NCBI GenBank assembly: GCA_963843255.1
Contig: CAWJJQ010000008.1
Coordinates: 62,001 to 126,000 of the forward strand
Source: Bog-159 sp963843255
GTDB lineage: Bacteria > Acidobacteriota > Terriglobia > Bryobacterales > Bryobacteraceae
Direction of reading: 5' to 3'
DNA: 64,000 nt
Part shown: positions 1 to 9,387 of the stretch, piece after piece
Layout of the letters: the number at the start of each line of letters is the position of its first letter
Numbering within the stretch: the first letter of the stretch is position 1
The notes under the pieces: model-generated
Told to the model about the DNA's origin: nothing
What the model saw: only the letters and a program-made list of their open reading frames with translations
Database searches by the model: none
Position numbers and translations under genes: made by a program

Positions 1-932
1 ATGCCGCGGCCATGGCGGGCGCGATCCGCGCTTCGGGCCGTCCGGTGGAAGTGCTGCGTATCCAGGAAACGGGTGGCACACAACCGACCATCGAGCAGGG
101 CCGCTCCATGGTTGCGCGGATGCTGGCGGAATTGGATCGGACACCGCGCGTGCCCCTGGCGTTGCGGGATCTGGTGGTGGGAACCGAGTGCGGGGGTTCC
201 GATGCGACCTCGGGTATCGCGGCGAACCCCGCGGTGGGGCATGCCTTCGATCTGCTCGTCGATGCGGGCGGTACGGCGATCATCGAAGAAACGCTGGAGA
301 TGGCCGGCTGCGCGGATATTGTGGCGCGGCGCGGCGCCGATGAGCAGGTGGCTCGCGAGCTGCGCGCTACGGTCGAGAAGGCCGAGCGCTTCTCCCTCCA
401 GATCGATCAGTTCTCCATCGCACCCGGGAATCACGCTGGCGGCCTGACGACCATCGAAGAGAAGTCGATGGGCGCTTTCGCCAAGTGTGGAACGCGGCCC
501 ATCCAAGGGGTGATCAAAGTAGCGCAGAAACCCGCGGGAAAGGGATTGTATGTGCTCGATTCGGTGCCCGATCCCCACCCATTCCTGTTCGGCTACAGCA
601 ATCCCAACGACTCGGAAGGTATCCTGGACCTGATCTCGTGCGGAGCGCACGTGGTGGTGTTCACCACCGGGCGCGGCAGCGTCATCGGCAGTGTGATCTC
701 GCCTGTGGTGAAGGTGTGCGGCAATCCGAAGACTTACGCGCGCATGAGCGGCGACATGGACGTCAACGCAGGCCGCGTCATGACCGGCGAAGCCACCATC
801 GCGGAAGTCGGCCGCGAGATTTTCGACTGCATCATTGGGGTGGCCGGCGGTGAGTCCACCAAGTCGGAAGCTCTGGGCCACCGCGAATACTGTGTTCCAT
901 ACAAGGTCCAACAGTTATGTGCAAACGTTTGA
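1..932 (+). CDS. UxaA-family sugar-acid dehydratase, C-terminal part (5' end outside window)
   Basis: The reading frame is open from base 3 without a plausible start, so the gene begins before the window. The protein resembles the C-terminal catalytic region of the altronate/galactarate dehydratase (UxaA/GarD) family, which removes water from hexonates to give 2-keto-3-deoxy sugar acids in the cytoplasm. Family-like segments are GTECGGSDATSGIAANPA, the EKSMGAFAKCGT stretch and a Cys/Gly-rich end. The start at 12 (MAGAIRAS) is an internal methionine. The gene is followed about 135 bases later by a fucosidase on the same strand, which fits a sugar-acid catabolic setting. The substrate cannot be told from sequence; altronate, galactarate or a deoxy-hexonate are possible. 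Confidence 0.85.
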   Translation, partial: AAAMAGAIRASGRPVEVLRIQETGGTQPTIEQGRSMVARMLAELDRTPRVPLALRDLVVGTECGGSDATSGIAANPAVGHAFDLLVDAGGTAIIEETLEMAGCADIVARRGADEQVARELRATVEKAERFSLQIDQFSIAPGNHAGGLTTIEEKSMGAFAKCGTRPIQGVIKVAQKPAGKGLYVLDSVPDPHPFLFGYSNPNDSEGILDLISCGAHVVVFTTGRGSVIGSVISPVVKVCGNPKTYARMSGDMDVNAGRVMTGEATIAEVGREIFDCIIGVAGGESTKSEALGHREYCVPYKVQQLCANV

Positions 933-1066
933 GAAACCGCGCAAAACGGGGCCGCGGCCGCGCCGCCCCCCGCGAGTTTCTATCCTTCCTGGCGGCGCGG
1001 ACACGCGCCCCTTTGCGCTTTCGAGGCGCCATGGGCACTTGGGCCACGTTTGGAAGGAGAGGGCGT

Positions 1067-2419
1067 ATTAGAAAGCCACTGTTATTGGTACTGATGACTG
1101 CGATCCTGACGGCGGGTCTGTCGCACGCGCAAACCAATCCCGAAACGGCCCGCAGAACCCAGTGGTTCCGCGACGCCAAGTTCGGGATGCTGATCACCTG
1201 GGGGCTTTACTCCATTCCCGCGGGCGAGTGGAAGGGTAAGCAGTATCCGGGCATCGGCGAATGGATCCAGAATTGGGCGCACATCCCGGTGGCGGAATAC
1301 GCACAACTCGCGGCGCAATTCAACCCCGTCAAGTTCAATGCCGACGAATGGGTCGGGCTGGCCAGGCAGGCCGGGATGAAGTACGTCGTGCCGATGCCCA
1401 AACACCACGACGGCTTCGCTATGTTCGGGAGCAAAGCGAGCACCTTCAATATCGTGGATGCCACGCCGTTCAAGCGCGACCCGATGAAAGAACTCGCGGA
1501 GGCTTGCCGGAAGCAGGGCCTGCGCATGGGCGTCTATTACTCGCAGGCGCAGGACTGGCACCATCCCGGCGGAGCCGTTATGCTCGGCTCCTGGGATCCG
1601 GCGCAGAAGGGCGACTTCGACGACTACCTGAACAAGATCGCCATCCCCCAGATCCGCGAACTCCTCACCGGGTACGGCCCTATCGCGCTGATCTGGTTCG
1701 ACACCCCTCTGCACATGACGCCCGAACGCGCGCAGCGCTTCGTAAGCCTGGTGCGCGAAACGCAGCCCGATTGTCTCATCAACGGACGCCTGCAGGCGAA
1801 CCGCCGCGGGTTCGACTACATCTCGATGGGTGACAACGAGTCGCCGGAGAAAGGCGACCCAAGCGCTTGGGAAACTCCTGCCACAATCAACGACACCTGG
1901 GCCTACAAGAAGAACGACAACAATTGGAAGCCGGCCGATACGCTGGTTTTCAAACTCGTCGACATTGTGAGCAAGGGCGGCAATTACCTGCTCAACGTCG
2001 GCCCTTCTGCCGAGGGCGTCATCCCGGAACCCAGCGTGAAGGTGCTGAAGGAAGTCGGCGCATGGCTTCAGGTGAACGGCGAGGCCATCTACGGCGCGGG
2101 GCGCACGCCCTTTGGCGCGGAACTGAAATCGTCGGCGATCAGCGACGGCCACTTCGTCTACCGAAAGCCTACCGGATGGCGATGCACCACCAAGCCCGGC
2201 AAGCTATACATTCACTTGTTCGAGTGGCCCAACGGCGAATTCCGCTTGGAAGGCGTCAATGTCAAGGTGACGCGGGCGCGCCTGCTGGCCGACCCGCGGC
2301 AGAGGCTGAAGATCAAACAGGAAGGCACGGTGGTCGCCATCGCTCTGCCTGCGAAGGGCCCTGGCCAGCTGGCGAATGTCGTGGCGCTCGACGTCCAAGG
2401 CGAACAGAAGCAGCCCTGA
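1067..2419 (+). CDS. GH29 alpha-L-fucosidase, secreted (copy 1)
   Basis: Retaining exo-alpha-L-fucosidase that would release L-fucose from glycans outside the cytoplasm. Sequence shows the GH29 opening (QWFRDAKFGMLITWGLYS), the KHHDGFAMF segment, GVYYSQAQDWHHP and the nucleophile region ALIWFDTP (Asp about 212), with a C-terminal beta domain. The open frame extends upstream to 917 but that part is low-complexity Arg-rich and not signal-like. I place the start at an ATT codon at 1067, 8 bases after a strong GGAAGGAGA ribosome site (1052-1060). It yields a clean Sec signal peptide, MRKPLLLVLMTAILTAGLSHA. ATG at 1031 or 1094 are alternatives, but the first has no good ribosome site and the second removes the charged N-region. 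Confidence 0.88.
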   Translation: MRKPLLLVLMTAILTAGLSHAQTNPETARRTQWFRDAKFGMLITWGLYSIPAGEWKGKQYPGIGEWIQNWAHIPVAEYAQLAAQFNPVKFNADEWVGLARQAGMKYVVPMPKHHDGFAMFGSKASTFNIVDATPFKRDPMKELAEACRKQGLRMGVYYSQAQDWHHPGGAVMLGSWDPAQKGDFDDYLNKIAIPQIRELLTGYGPIALIWFDTPLHMTPERAQRFVSLVRETQPDCLINGRLQANRRGFDYISMGDNESPEKGDPSAWETPATINDTWAYKKNDNNWKPADTLVFKLVDIVSKGGNYLLNVGPSAEGVIPEPSVKVLKEVGAWLQVNGEAIYGAGRTPFGAELKSSAISDGHFVYRKPTGWRCTTKPGKLYIHLFEWPNGEFRLEGVNVKVTRARLLADPRQRLKIKQEGTVVAIALPAKGPGQLANVVALDVQGEQKQP

Positions 2420-2423
2420 CGCG

Positions 2424-2452
2424 TGATGAGTTGAGCCGGCATCCGGTATAAT
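2424..2452 (+). promoter_or_regulatory. Possible promoter for the FG-GAP/ASPIC gene
   Basis: A perfect TATAAT lies at 2447-2452 in the 51-base gap after the fucosidase stop, about 19 bases before the TTG start of the next gene. The hexamer 17 bases upstream (TGATGA, 2424-2429) is a poor -35 box, so this is only a candidate for separate transcription of the downstream gene. Confidence 0.3.
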
Positions 2453-2470
2453 CTTGCTCTGGGGTACAGG

Positions 2471-4156
2471 TTGGACCGGCGTTCGCTTCTCCGCGTCATT
2501 TCCGGCTCATTCGCGGCGCAGTGGCTGAGCGGCAAGGCCGCGCCCGTCTTACCTGTATTCGCGGACGCGACGGCGCGCAGCCAAATTACCTTCCTGCATC
2601 GCGCCAGCCGCACTTCGCAGAAATATCTGCCGGAGTCGATGTCGGGCGGCATCGCGATGTTCGACTACAACAACGATGGGCGGCTGGATCTTTTCTTTGT
2701 GAATGGGGCCGCTCTGCAAGATCCCATGCCGGCGAGCGCGCGTCCGGATAAGAGCGATCCCAAGTATTGGAACAGGCTCTACCGCAACAACGGCGACGGC
2801 ACTTTTACCGACGTTACTGAACGCGCAGGCGTTCAAGGCCATTCCTACGGCATGGGCGTCGCCACCGGAGACTATGACAACGACGGCTTCCCGGACCTCT
2901 ACGTCACCAATGTGGGCGGCTGTATTCTGTACCACAATAATGGGGATGGCACGTTCACGGATGTGACCAAGGCTGCAGGCGTGGCTGCCGGCGGCTGGCC
3001 GGTTGGTGCATGTTTCGTGGATTACGATCGTGACGGGCGGCTCGACCTGATGGTCACCCGCTACGTGGATTGGGATTTCAGCAACAGCCCAGCCTGCGGC
3101 GAGAACAAGCCCGGATATCGCGCTTACTGCCACCCGGACCTCTTCCCAGCGGTCACTCACCTTCTGTACCACAATAACGGGGACGGTACGTTCACCGATG
3201 TTTCGACGAAATCGGGCATCGGCCGGGCACCGGGCAAGGGCTTGGGAGTAGCGATCAACGACTTTGATGGGGATGGATGGCCGGACATCATGGTGGCCAA
3301 CGACTCGTTTCCGCAGCAGTTATTCCGGAACAACCGGGATGGGACATTTACGGAGGTGGCACTACAGCTCGGACTGGCTTACGACGACGACGGCAAAACG
3401 TTCGCCGGAATGGGAGTAGACTTCGCGGACTACAACAACGACGGCTGGCCGGATATCTTTGTGAACGCCCTTGCTGACCAGCGATACGCGCTTTACCGTA
3501 ACCAGGGGGGAAAATCCTTCGACTATGTATCGGGTCCGAGCGGTGTAGCCGGGATTAGCCAGATGCACTCCGGGTGGGGCACGCGATTCTTCGACTATGA
3601 CAACGATGGCTGGAAAGACCTCTTTGTGGCTCAGGGCCACGTGATGGACAACATCGAACTCACGCAGCCATCCATGCGCTATAAAGAGCCGCCCCTGCTC
3701 ATGCACAATACCGGCAGCCGCTTCGTCGATGTGTCTGCCTCTTCAGGAGACCCGTTCCGCGGTGCCATGACGGTACGGGGCGCGGCTTTCGGCGATTTGA
3801 ATAACGACGGCTTTCCGGATCTTGCCCTGAACTGCAACGACGGACCGCCCCTGATCCTGATGAACCAGGGCGGAAACGGCAATCACTGGCTGATGGTCAA
3901 CACCGTAGGAACAAAGAGCAACCGGGACGGTATCGGCGCACGGCTGAAACTAATCGGCGAAACCGGGAAGCTGCAGTTTGGGTTCGTCAGCACCGCCGGG
4001 AGCTATCTCTCAGCCAGCGACAAGCGTGTGCACTTCGGCCTGGGGCCGGACCGCTCGGCCCGCCTGCTGGAGATCGCATGGCCGAGCGGTACGGTGCAGC
4101 GCATCGAAAACGTCAAAGCCGATCAGGTGCTGGTGGTGCGCGAGCCAGCAGGCTGA
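2471..4156 (+). CDS. FG-GAP/VCBS repeat protein with C-terminal ASPIC/UnbV domain (CRTAC1-like)
   Basis: Secreted beta-propeller protein. It begins with TTG and a twin-arginine-like leader (MDRRSLLRVISGSF). It contains repeated FG-GAP calcium-binding blades of the D-x-N/D-x-D-G type, for example DYNNDGRLDLFF, GDYDNDGFPDLYV, DYDRDGRLDLMV, DFDGDGWPDIMV and DYNNDGWPDIFV. The last 80 residues match the ASPIC/UnbV domain (GIGARLKLIGETG to VHFGLGP and IAWPSGTVQ). Such proteins are expanded in Acidobacteria and usually sit near TonB receptors and TPR proteins, as here. The exact role is unknown; integrin-like adhesion or glycan binding is often proposed. The TTG start is supported by an in-phase leader rather than by a strong ribosome site. 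Confidence 0.88.
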   Translation: MDRRSLLRVISGSFAAQWLSGKAAPVLPVFADATARSQITFLHRASRTSQKYLPESMSGGIAMFDYNNDGRLDLFFVNGAALQDPMPASARPDKSDPKYWNRLYRNNGDGTFTDVTERAGVQGHSYGMGVATGDYDNDGFPDLYVTNVGGCILYHNNGDGTFTDVTKAAGVAAGGWPVGACFVDYDRDGRLDLMVTRYVDWDFSNSPACGENKPGYRAYCHPDLFPAVTHLLYHNNGDGTFTDVSTKSGIGRAPGKGLGVAINDFDGDGWPDIMVANDSFPQQLFRNNRDGTFTEVALQLGLAYDDDGKTFAGMGVDFADYNNDGWPDIFVNALADQRYALYRNQGGKSFDYVSGPSGVAGISQMHSGWGTRFFDYDNDGWKDLFVAQGHVMDNIELTQPSMRYKEPPLLMHNTGSRFVDVSASSGDPFRGAMTVRGAAFGDLNNDGFPDLALNCNDGPPLILMNQGGNGNHWLMVNTVGTKSNRDGIGARLKLIGETGKLQFGFVSTAGSYLSASDKRVHFGLGPDRSARLLEIAWPSGTVQRIENVKADQVLVVREPAG

Positions 4157-4169
4157 CCGGCCGTTGCGC

Positions 4170-5873
4170 CTACGGCTCCACGCGGCGAGGCGGCGCGCAC
4201 ACTTCGTCCACCTCCAGATCCCTGAAAATGGCCCGGCCGGTCCCATACAGCACCATGCCCGCCAGACCTTCCGCGAAGTCGTGGTCTTCAACTTTCGCGA
4301 CTGGCTGGCCCTGCACCAGAATGCTAATCAGCGGACCGCGGCACTCGACCGCGATCTTCTTTTGGTATCCGGCCATCAGATCGCTGATTGGCGAATCTGT
4401 CCAGGCAGTAAGATCCCGCGCGTTGCTCTCGAAGTGATATTTCTTGACCAACTTGAACGAGACTTTGCGGGACCCCGAGGCAGTGACGATGACGGCGTAG
4501 TATCCCCCATCGTTGAGGTGGAAGACTAAGCCACCCGCCACCGCCAGATCTCCGGTCCCTCCAGCGGACTTCAACTCGACGCTGACCGAAGCATTCAAGT
4601 CCGTGAACCATGGGCCGTTGCCCACCACCACGCCTGAGGCCGGATCGGCGCTTCCCAGGTCGCCAACCGGGCCTACGCCTGACGGCGAAAAGGGCGAGAA
4701 GGAACCTCCCTGGGCGGGTCCTTCATGCTTTAAGCCGGCGATTTGATAGGATCCGGATGCGTAATGGTAGCGCTCCTTAATGGGCCATCCGCCGGCTTCA
4801 TTCCGGAAGTCATCGTGGTAGGAGGTGCAGCCGTTCTTCACCTCAATCTGGGACTCGTACGGATAGGGCCGCAGCTTTTCGTCGTCGCAACCGGCCGACG
4901 TTCCGGACGAGCCTTCCGATTGCGCAGGTTGGATGTTTCCGAAGCCACGCCGCGCGCGCACACGTGCACCGGATTGCGCGACTTTTACTTCGATGCGGCG
5001 GAAGGCGCTGGGTTTGGCTTTTGGGTAATAAGCCAACGTGTATTGCGCCCGCAGTTGACGCCCTACGGCAACCACGGCCTCCTGAAGTTTGGCAGGCGAC
5101 CCTGGAAAGAACGACTCGGCGCCCGACTCCTTCGCCAGCCGCTCAAACACCATCACGGGGTTGTCCATCTCCTGGTTTGTTACCAGGGTGACCTTCTTAT
5201 TGCCGGCACTTCGGTACAAGTCATACTCCATCTTGTCGAAGTACCCGATCGCGAACACCTGGGCTTGTGACGCCTGCACAATGGGGATCAGTTCATCGAG
5301 CGATCGATGGCTGTTTTGGTCGGCTCCGTCCGTGATCACCACCAGGGCGCGGCGGTGATGATGGGCGCTCCGCATATAGCAAAGCGCCCTTGCCACAGCG
5401 TCGTAGAGGCTGGTGCCGTCCTGCCTGGCGTGGGCTTTCGCGATCGCCTGGAAAACTCGCCGCGTTTCGCCGGTGAATTCGGCGATTTTGTCTACCTGGC
5501 GATGAAATTCCAGATAGAAGATTTCATCGCGCGGGCGGATGGCGCCGGCTAGTTGGGCCAGCGCATCTTTGGCTTGATCGAGCTTGCCGGTGGAGTCCAT
5601 GCTGCTGCTTACGTCCAGCAGGATCCCCAGGCTGACAGGTTCGTCCTCCTCGGCGAAAAAGGAGATCTCCTGACAAACTCCGTCCTCAAACAGTCTGAAC
5701 CGATCCGCGGTTAAGCCATGGATCTCATTATCATGGCGGTCCGTTACTCGGAGCGCTACCGAGAGCAGGTCAACACCGGTTCGGTACAGCGGTGGCGTTG
5801 TGGCTTCGCGTTCTTGCCCTCTCAAGCCCGGAAAGAAGGCAAGCAGGGCCAACGCGAATATTCTTCCACGCAC
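4170..5873 (-). CDS. Secreted VWFA protein of acidobacterial type with C-terminal LamG-like domain
   Basis: The 567-residue product has a signal peptide (RGRIFALALLAFFPGLRGQ) after a GTG start, then a von Willebrand factor A domain with an intact metal-ion-dependent adhesion site (Asp87-x-Ser89-x-Ser91 in LLDVSSSMDS). Residues about 24-330 fit the VWFA-related family characteristic of Acidobacteria. Residues about 370-560 look like a jelly-roll concanavalin/LamG-type sugar-binding fold (SVSVELKSAGGTGDLAVAG, then SFKLVKKYHFE). It starts 25 bases after the TonB receptor stop on the same strand and is probably co-transcribed with it. The function is unknown; a surface binding role is inferred from the fold. 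It converges with the FG-GAP gene, leaving a 13-base gap. Confidence 0.85.
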   Translation of the reverse strand: MRGRIFALALLAFFPGLRGQEREATTPPLYRTGVDLLSVALRVTDRHDNEIHGLTADRFRLFEDGVCQEISFFAEEDEPVSLGILLDVSSSMDSTGKLDQAKDALAQLAGAIRPRDEIFYLEFHRQVDKIAEFTGETRRVFQAIAKAHARQDGTSLYDAVARALCYMRSAHHHRRALVVITDGADQNSHRSLDELIPIVQASQAQVFAIGYFDKMEYDLYRSAGNKKVTLVTNQEMDNPVMVFERLAKESGAESFFPGSPAKLQEAVVAVGRQLRAQYTLAYYPKAKPSAFRRIEVKVAQSGARVRARRGFGNIQPAQSEGSSGTSAGCDDEKLRPYPYESQIEVKNGCTSYHDDFRNEAGGWPIKERYHYASGSYQIAGLKHEGPAQGGSFSPFSPSGVGPVGDLGSADPASGVVVGNGPWFTDLNASVSVELKSAGGTGDLAVAGGLVFHLNDGGYYAVIVTASGSRKVSFKLVKKYHFESNARDLTAWTDSPISDLMAGYQKKIAVECRGPLISILVQGQPVAKVEDHDFAEGLAGMVLYGTGRAIFRDLEVDEVCAPPRRVEP

Positions 5874-5898
5874 TGCGCGCGCCCCCAGCGCGGCGAAA

Positions 5899-8800
5899 TC
5901 AGAATCTAAGCTTCGCCCCGAACTGGATAATCCGCGCCGAGTTTTGCGTGCCCGTGATCACGCCGAAGTTTGGTTGACTGATATCACTTTGAGGCTGGCC
6001 GAGAATCGCGGTGTTCGGCATATTGAATGCCTCCGCGCGGAACTCGAGTGACTTGGTCTCTGTGAACGGGAATTTTCGGAATAGCGACGCGTCGATATTC
6101 CAGAAAGCCGGGCCTCTGAGGATGTTCCGGCCCGAATCTCCATACGTGTAGGTCGCGGGAATCGCGAAGGCCGCCGTATTGAACCACTCCTTCTGCGATG
6201 GTGTAGAAAGACCCGGATTGCCTATGATATTCGCCCGCTCATAGCCCGTGTTTCCGGTGTTGGCGATGTCGCCATCGGCCGTAATGCTGTACGGAAGGCC
6301 GGAATGCGCCGAAGCGATGGTATTTACCTGCCAGCCGCCGATGATGTAATCCAATACCGCGTTACGCGTGGTCAGAGGCTTGCCCTTGCCAACCGGCAGC
6401 TCATAGACCACGTTAACGCTTAGCACGTGCGTCAGGTCATAGCCGGCCACGCTGCGATTGTTCTGGTATGAGTAAGGATTCTCCACCGAAAAGCCTTCCA
6501 CACCGTACCAGCCGTCGGATCCGTCGTCGAGCATCTTCGACCAGGTATAGGAAACCTGGTAAGCCAAGCCATTGGAGAAGCGCTTGTCGAACAGGAACTG
6601 AAACGCGTTGTAGTCGCCTTTCCCAATACTGCGATCGTAGAAGGTCGGCGCGATGTAGGGGTAGAGCGAGCGGTCTTGCGGGTTTCCCGGACCCGGAGTA
6701 AGCGCGGTGTTGTAGTAACCACCCACGTCAAGCCGCCGGGTGCCGGAACCCACGTAGTTGGCCGATACGCTTGTGCTGTTGTTCAGCTGTTTCGCAACGC
6801 CGAAGTTCCACTGCATGGAATATGGATTCTTGGCATAGGGATCCATCATCCATTGCACCTGGTTGAATGGAGTCGGTGCAGGGAAGAATCCGGATGTGGC
6901 GAAGGGATTCAGCCCGGTGACGGTAGGTGTTGCCTTTCCGGGAACAGGCACATTGAGGTTGTTCGCCAGTTGTTGCCCGATGTCCGGCCAGTCGCCTTCG
7001 TAGTTCTGGGCAGTTTGTGTGACTGCGGCCCAGTTGTCGTAAAAGATTCCAAATCCGGCGCGAATCACGAACGTGTTCGAGAGGCGATACGCGAGACCGG
7101 TTCGTGGGCCCCAGTTGGTGGTCGTATCGTGATAGATTTTGCCGGTCGGAGACACGACCACGTGCGCCGGGAGTACCCCATTGCCGGGTATGCACGGAGC
7201 GAAACCGCGCGCGCTGCAGGCCGGCGGCAGTTTCTGGATGACGTAGGTGCCGTTATTGAAATTGTCCTCACCCGTTTCGATGCCACCGTTTTGGCCGATG
7301 GTGGCGTTGGTGCCGTAAGGTGGCTGGAAGGTGCGATCGTACCTCAGGCCTAAATTAACTGTCAGCCGGGGCGTGGCCTTCCACGAGTCCTGGAAGTAAA
7401 AGCCCATAACTCCCCCCCAGCGCGTAGTTTCATGAACGTTGCGGCGTCCGGCATTATCGGGCACGTCAATCAGGAACGAGGCCATGGCGTTGCCGGGCTG
7501 GGCGGAGTTCTCCGGGTTCCCGGTCTGCTGGTAGGCGAAGCCCACGTTGGAGTTCGCGTAAATGGACTCGAAGGTATTGCTGTTCAGTTCCCCACCCCAA
7601 CGCAAAGTGTGGCTGCCTATGATCTTGGATACGTTCGCCTTGTACTGCCAGACATCGGTAAACTTGGGATCCAGCGTGTCGCTGGTGCCGGGAATGGGAT
7701 TGCTATAGCCGCTAATCCCAACCGAGGGCAATAAGAGGGGAGTCGCAATGAAATTGCCGCCAAAGCTGGACGCGAAGCCCAAACTGCTGATGTCAGAGCT
7801 CGAAAGAGAGGGATTCACGGTTTGCCCGTTATTTTGCTGTGCCGCCCGGCCGAACTGGGCCTGCAAAACCAGGGTCGGACTAAACGTGTGCACCCAACTG
7901 GCGCCATAGTTAGCAGCCGGATAGTTGGACGCCGACGTAAATCCAGGCAACCCTCCCGTATTCGTGGTGTTGTAGTACTGCCCGCTATACCGGAACCATA
8001 AGAAGTCCTTGCTGCCTAGAGTCTGATCGATACGGGCAGAGAATTCATTCTGCGTCTGCACGTATGGCGTAGTGTCGAGCGCGTTGTAATTAGCGAGCCC
8101 GATATTTTGGAGGGGCGGCAGAATCTTCTGAACGAAATTCACCAGGTTGGTATTGATCAGGCTCGCGGGGATTTGATTGCCGGCAAACGGCTGCCGGGTG
8201 AATGCGCCCGGATTAGACGGATCGGGGGCCGTAGTGAAGGGATTAAACGCCTGAGCCTCGCCCGCCAGGTTGCCGCTGAGCTCCGCTGGCGTCGGCAGAT
8301 GCAGGTAGTTGTTCGAGGCCTGCGTGAAGCGTTGGCCTTCGTAAGCGCCGAAGAAGAATGTCTTGTTCCGGCCATTATAGATTTTCGGGAACCAGACGGG
8401 GCCGCCGGCCGCCACGCCAAACTGATTTTGCCGGTACGGAGTAACCGAAGAATAGAATGTGTTGCGCGCGTCCAGATCATTGTTGCGCAGGAATTCCCAC
8501 ACAGTGCCGTGCAACTGGTTGGTGCCCGACTTGGTCACCACGTTGATCACTCCGCCGAGCACGCCGCCGAATTCCGCCTGGTCGTTATGGGAGTTCACCT
8601 TGAACTCCTCGATCTGATCGACGATGGGAGCAATAGAATACGTGCTTTGGAACGAACCCTGATCGTTTATGCCGTCCATCAGGAAGAAATTGCTACGATT
8701 CGTTTGCCCGTTAATGGCTGGGAAGACAAAATTGCCGCCGGTGAAGACGTTGCCGAACCCGCCCGAGTTTTGGGAAACGCTGACCGGCGCCACGCCGGGC

Positions 8801-9288
8801 GTAAGGGAGAGGAGTTGTGTGAAGTTTCGTCCGTTCAACGGCAAATCGAACACCTGCTTCTCGGAGACGACCGCGCCTAACTCCGCGGTTGCCGACTGGA
8901 CGAGTTGGCCCGAGGCTTCCACGGTCACGCTCTGCTGGACGGTCCCGACCTGCATGGTCAGGTCGAGCGTGGCCGTCTGATTCACCGCTAGGGTGAACTG
9001 CGGGATCTTGGACACTTCAAACCCGCTCGCCTCCGCCTGCAGCGTATACTCACCAGGCGTGATGCTCAGGAAGAGATAGTTGCCCGCACTGTTGGAGACG
9101 CTATTGTGGGACACCGACGTGGCCACGTTTTGCAACGTAATTTTCACGCCCGGAACGACGCTGCCGCTGGTATCACGGACAACCCCCGTCACCGAGGCCG
9201 ACGAAAGTTGCGCAAAGCTCTGAAACTGTGCGACGGCGACAAAAAGAACGGCCAACATGGCCAGTTGCTTCGACCAGAAACCAGACAT
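5899..9288 (-). CDS. TonB-dependent receptor with carboxypeptidase-regulatory-like domain (Oar-like)
   Basis: This 1129-residue outer-membrane transporter has a signal peptide to about residue 27. A carboxypeptidase-regulatory-like beta domain follows (ASVTGVVRDTSGSVVPGVKITLQN, about 30-115). Next come a plug domain (LPLNGRNFTQLLSLTPGVAPVS; FFLMDGINDQGSF; VNSHNDQAEFGGVLGGVINVVTKSGTN) and a beta-barrel ending in the terminal aromatic FGAKLRF. It would import large ligands such as oligosaccharides or peptides with energy from TonB. The start ATG is preceded by AAGGAGAGG, a near-consensus ribosome site. A sigma70-like promoter and an inverted repeat lie immediately upstream. The ligand is unknown; the fucosidase-rich context makes glycans likely. 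Confidence 0.93.
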   Translation of the reverse strand: MSGFWSKQLAMLAVLFVAVAQFQSFAQLSSASVTGVVRDTSGSVVPGVKITLQNVATSVSHNSVSNSAGNYLFLSITPGEYTLQAEASGFEVSKIPQFTLAVNQTATLDLTMQVGTVQQSVTVEASGQLVQSATAELGAVVSEKQVFDLPLNGRNFTQLLSLTPGVAPVSVSQNSGGFGNVFTGGNFVFPAINGQTNRSNFFLMDGINDQGSFQSTYSIAPIVDQIEEFKVNSHNDQAEFGGVLGGVINVVTKSGTNQLHGTVWEFLRNNDLDARNTFYSSVTPYRQNQFGVAAGGPVWFPKIYNGRNKTFFFGAYEGQRFTQASNNYLHLPTPAELSGNLAGEAQAFNPFTTAPDPSNPGAFTRQPFAGNQIPASLINTNLVNFVQKILPPLQNIGLANYNALDTTPYVQTQNEFSARIDQTLGSKDFLWFRYSGQYYNTTNTGGLPGFTSASNYPAANYGASWVHTFSPTLVLQAQFGRAAQQNNGQTVNPSLSSSDISSLGFASSFGGNFIATPLLLPSVGISGYSNPIPGTSDTLDPKFTDVWQYKANVSKIIGSHTLRWGGELNSNTFESIYANSNVGFAYQQTGNPENSAQPGNAMASFLIDVPDNAGRRNVHETTRWGGVMGFYFQDSWKATPRLTVNLGLRYDRTFQPPYGTNATIGQNGGIETGEDNFNNGTYVIQKLPPACSARGFAPCIPGNGVLPAHVVVSPTGKIYHDTTTNWGPRTGLAYRLSNTFVIRAGFGIFYDNWAAVTQTAQNYEGDWPDIGQQLANNLNVPVPGKATPTVTGLNPFATSGFFPAPTPFNQVQWMMDPYAKNPYSMQWNFGVAKQLNNSTSVSANYVGSGTRRLDVGGYYNTALTPGPGNPQDRSLYPYIAPTFYDRSIGKGDYNAFQFLFDKRFSNGLAYQVSYTWSKMLDDGSDGWYGVEGFSVENPYSYQNNRSVAGYDLTHVLSVNVVYELPVGKGKPLTTRNAVLDYIIGGWQVNTIASAHSGLPYSITADGDIANTGNTGYERANIIGNPGLSTPSQKEWFNTAAFAIPATYTYGDSGRNILRGPAFWNIDASLFRKFPFTETKSLEFRAEAFNMPNTAILGQPQSDISQPNFGVITGTQNSARIIQFGAKLRF

Positions 9289-9301
9289 TCCCCTCTCCTT
9301 C

Positions 9302-9331
9302 AGTGCAATGCACTAGTAGATTGTTACTAGT
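9302..9331 (-). promoter_or_regulatory. Candidate operator upstream of the TonB receptor
   Basis: Two adjoining palindromes lie between the predicted transcription start and the ribosome site of the receptor. ACTAGTA-N6-TACTAGT spans 9312-9331 with perfect 7-base arms, and AGTGCA-A-TGCACT spans 9302-9314 with perfect 6-base arms. Position just downstream of the -10 box fits a repressor operator or a hairpin in the 5' leader. The cognate regulator is not identified. Confidence 0.5.
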
Positions 9332-9341
9332 TTGTGCGTGT

Positions 9342-9370
9342 ATCCTATCCCAGAGAAGCGGGGTTGTCAA
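9342..9370 (-). promoter_or_regulatory. Sigma70-type promoter of the TonB receptor
   Basis: Read on the minus strand, a perfect TTGACA (9370-9365) is followed after exactly 17 bases by TAGGAT (9347-9342), matching a housekeeping promoter. Transcription would start near 9335, about 47 bases before the start codon. The first base of the -35 box is also the first base of the insertion-sequence direct repeat, so the element inserted right at the upstream edge of this promoter and left it intact. Confidence 0.6.
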
Positions 9371-9387
9371 GGGCAGATTTGCGGATT
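9370..9387. repeat. Left copy of insertion-site direct repeat (18 bases)
   Basis: The sequence AGGGCAGATTTGCGGATT occurs here and again at 11050-11067, exactly outside the two terminal inverted repeats. This is the pattern of a target-site duplication. Confidence 0.8.

Noticed and set aside
917..1066. Long N-terminal extension of fucosidase copy 1
   Set aside because: The extension is Arg/Gly-rich, overlaps the UxaA stop region and has no signal-like or family sequence.
1082..2152. 356-residue antisense frame in fucosidase copy 1
   Set aside because: No ribosome site or family motif; shadow of the sense gene.
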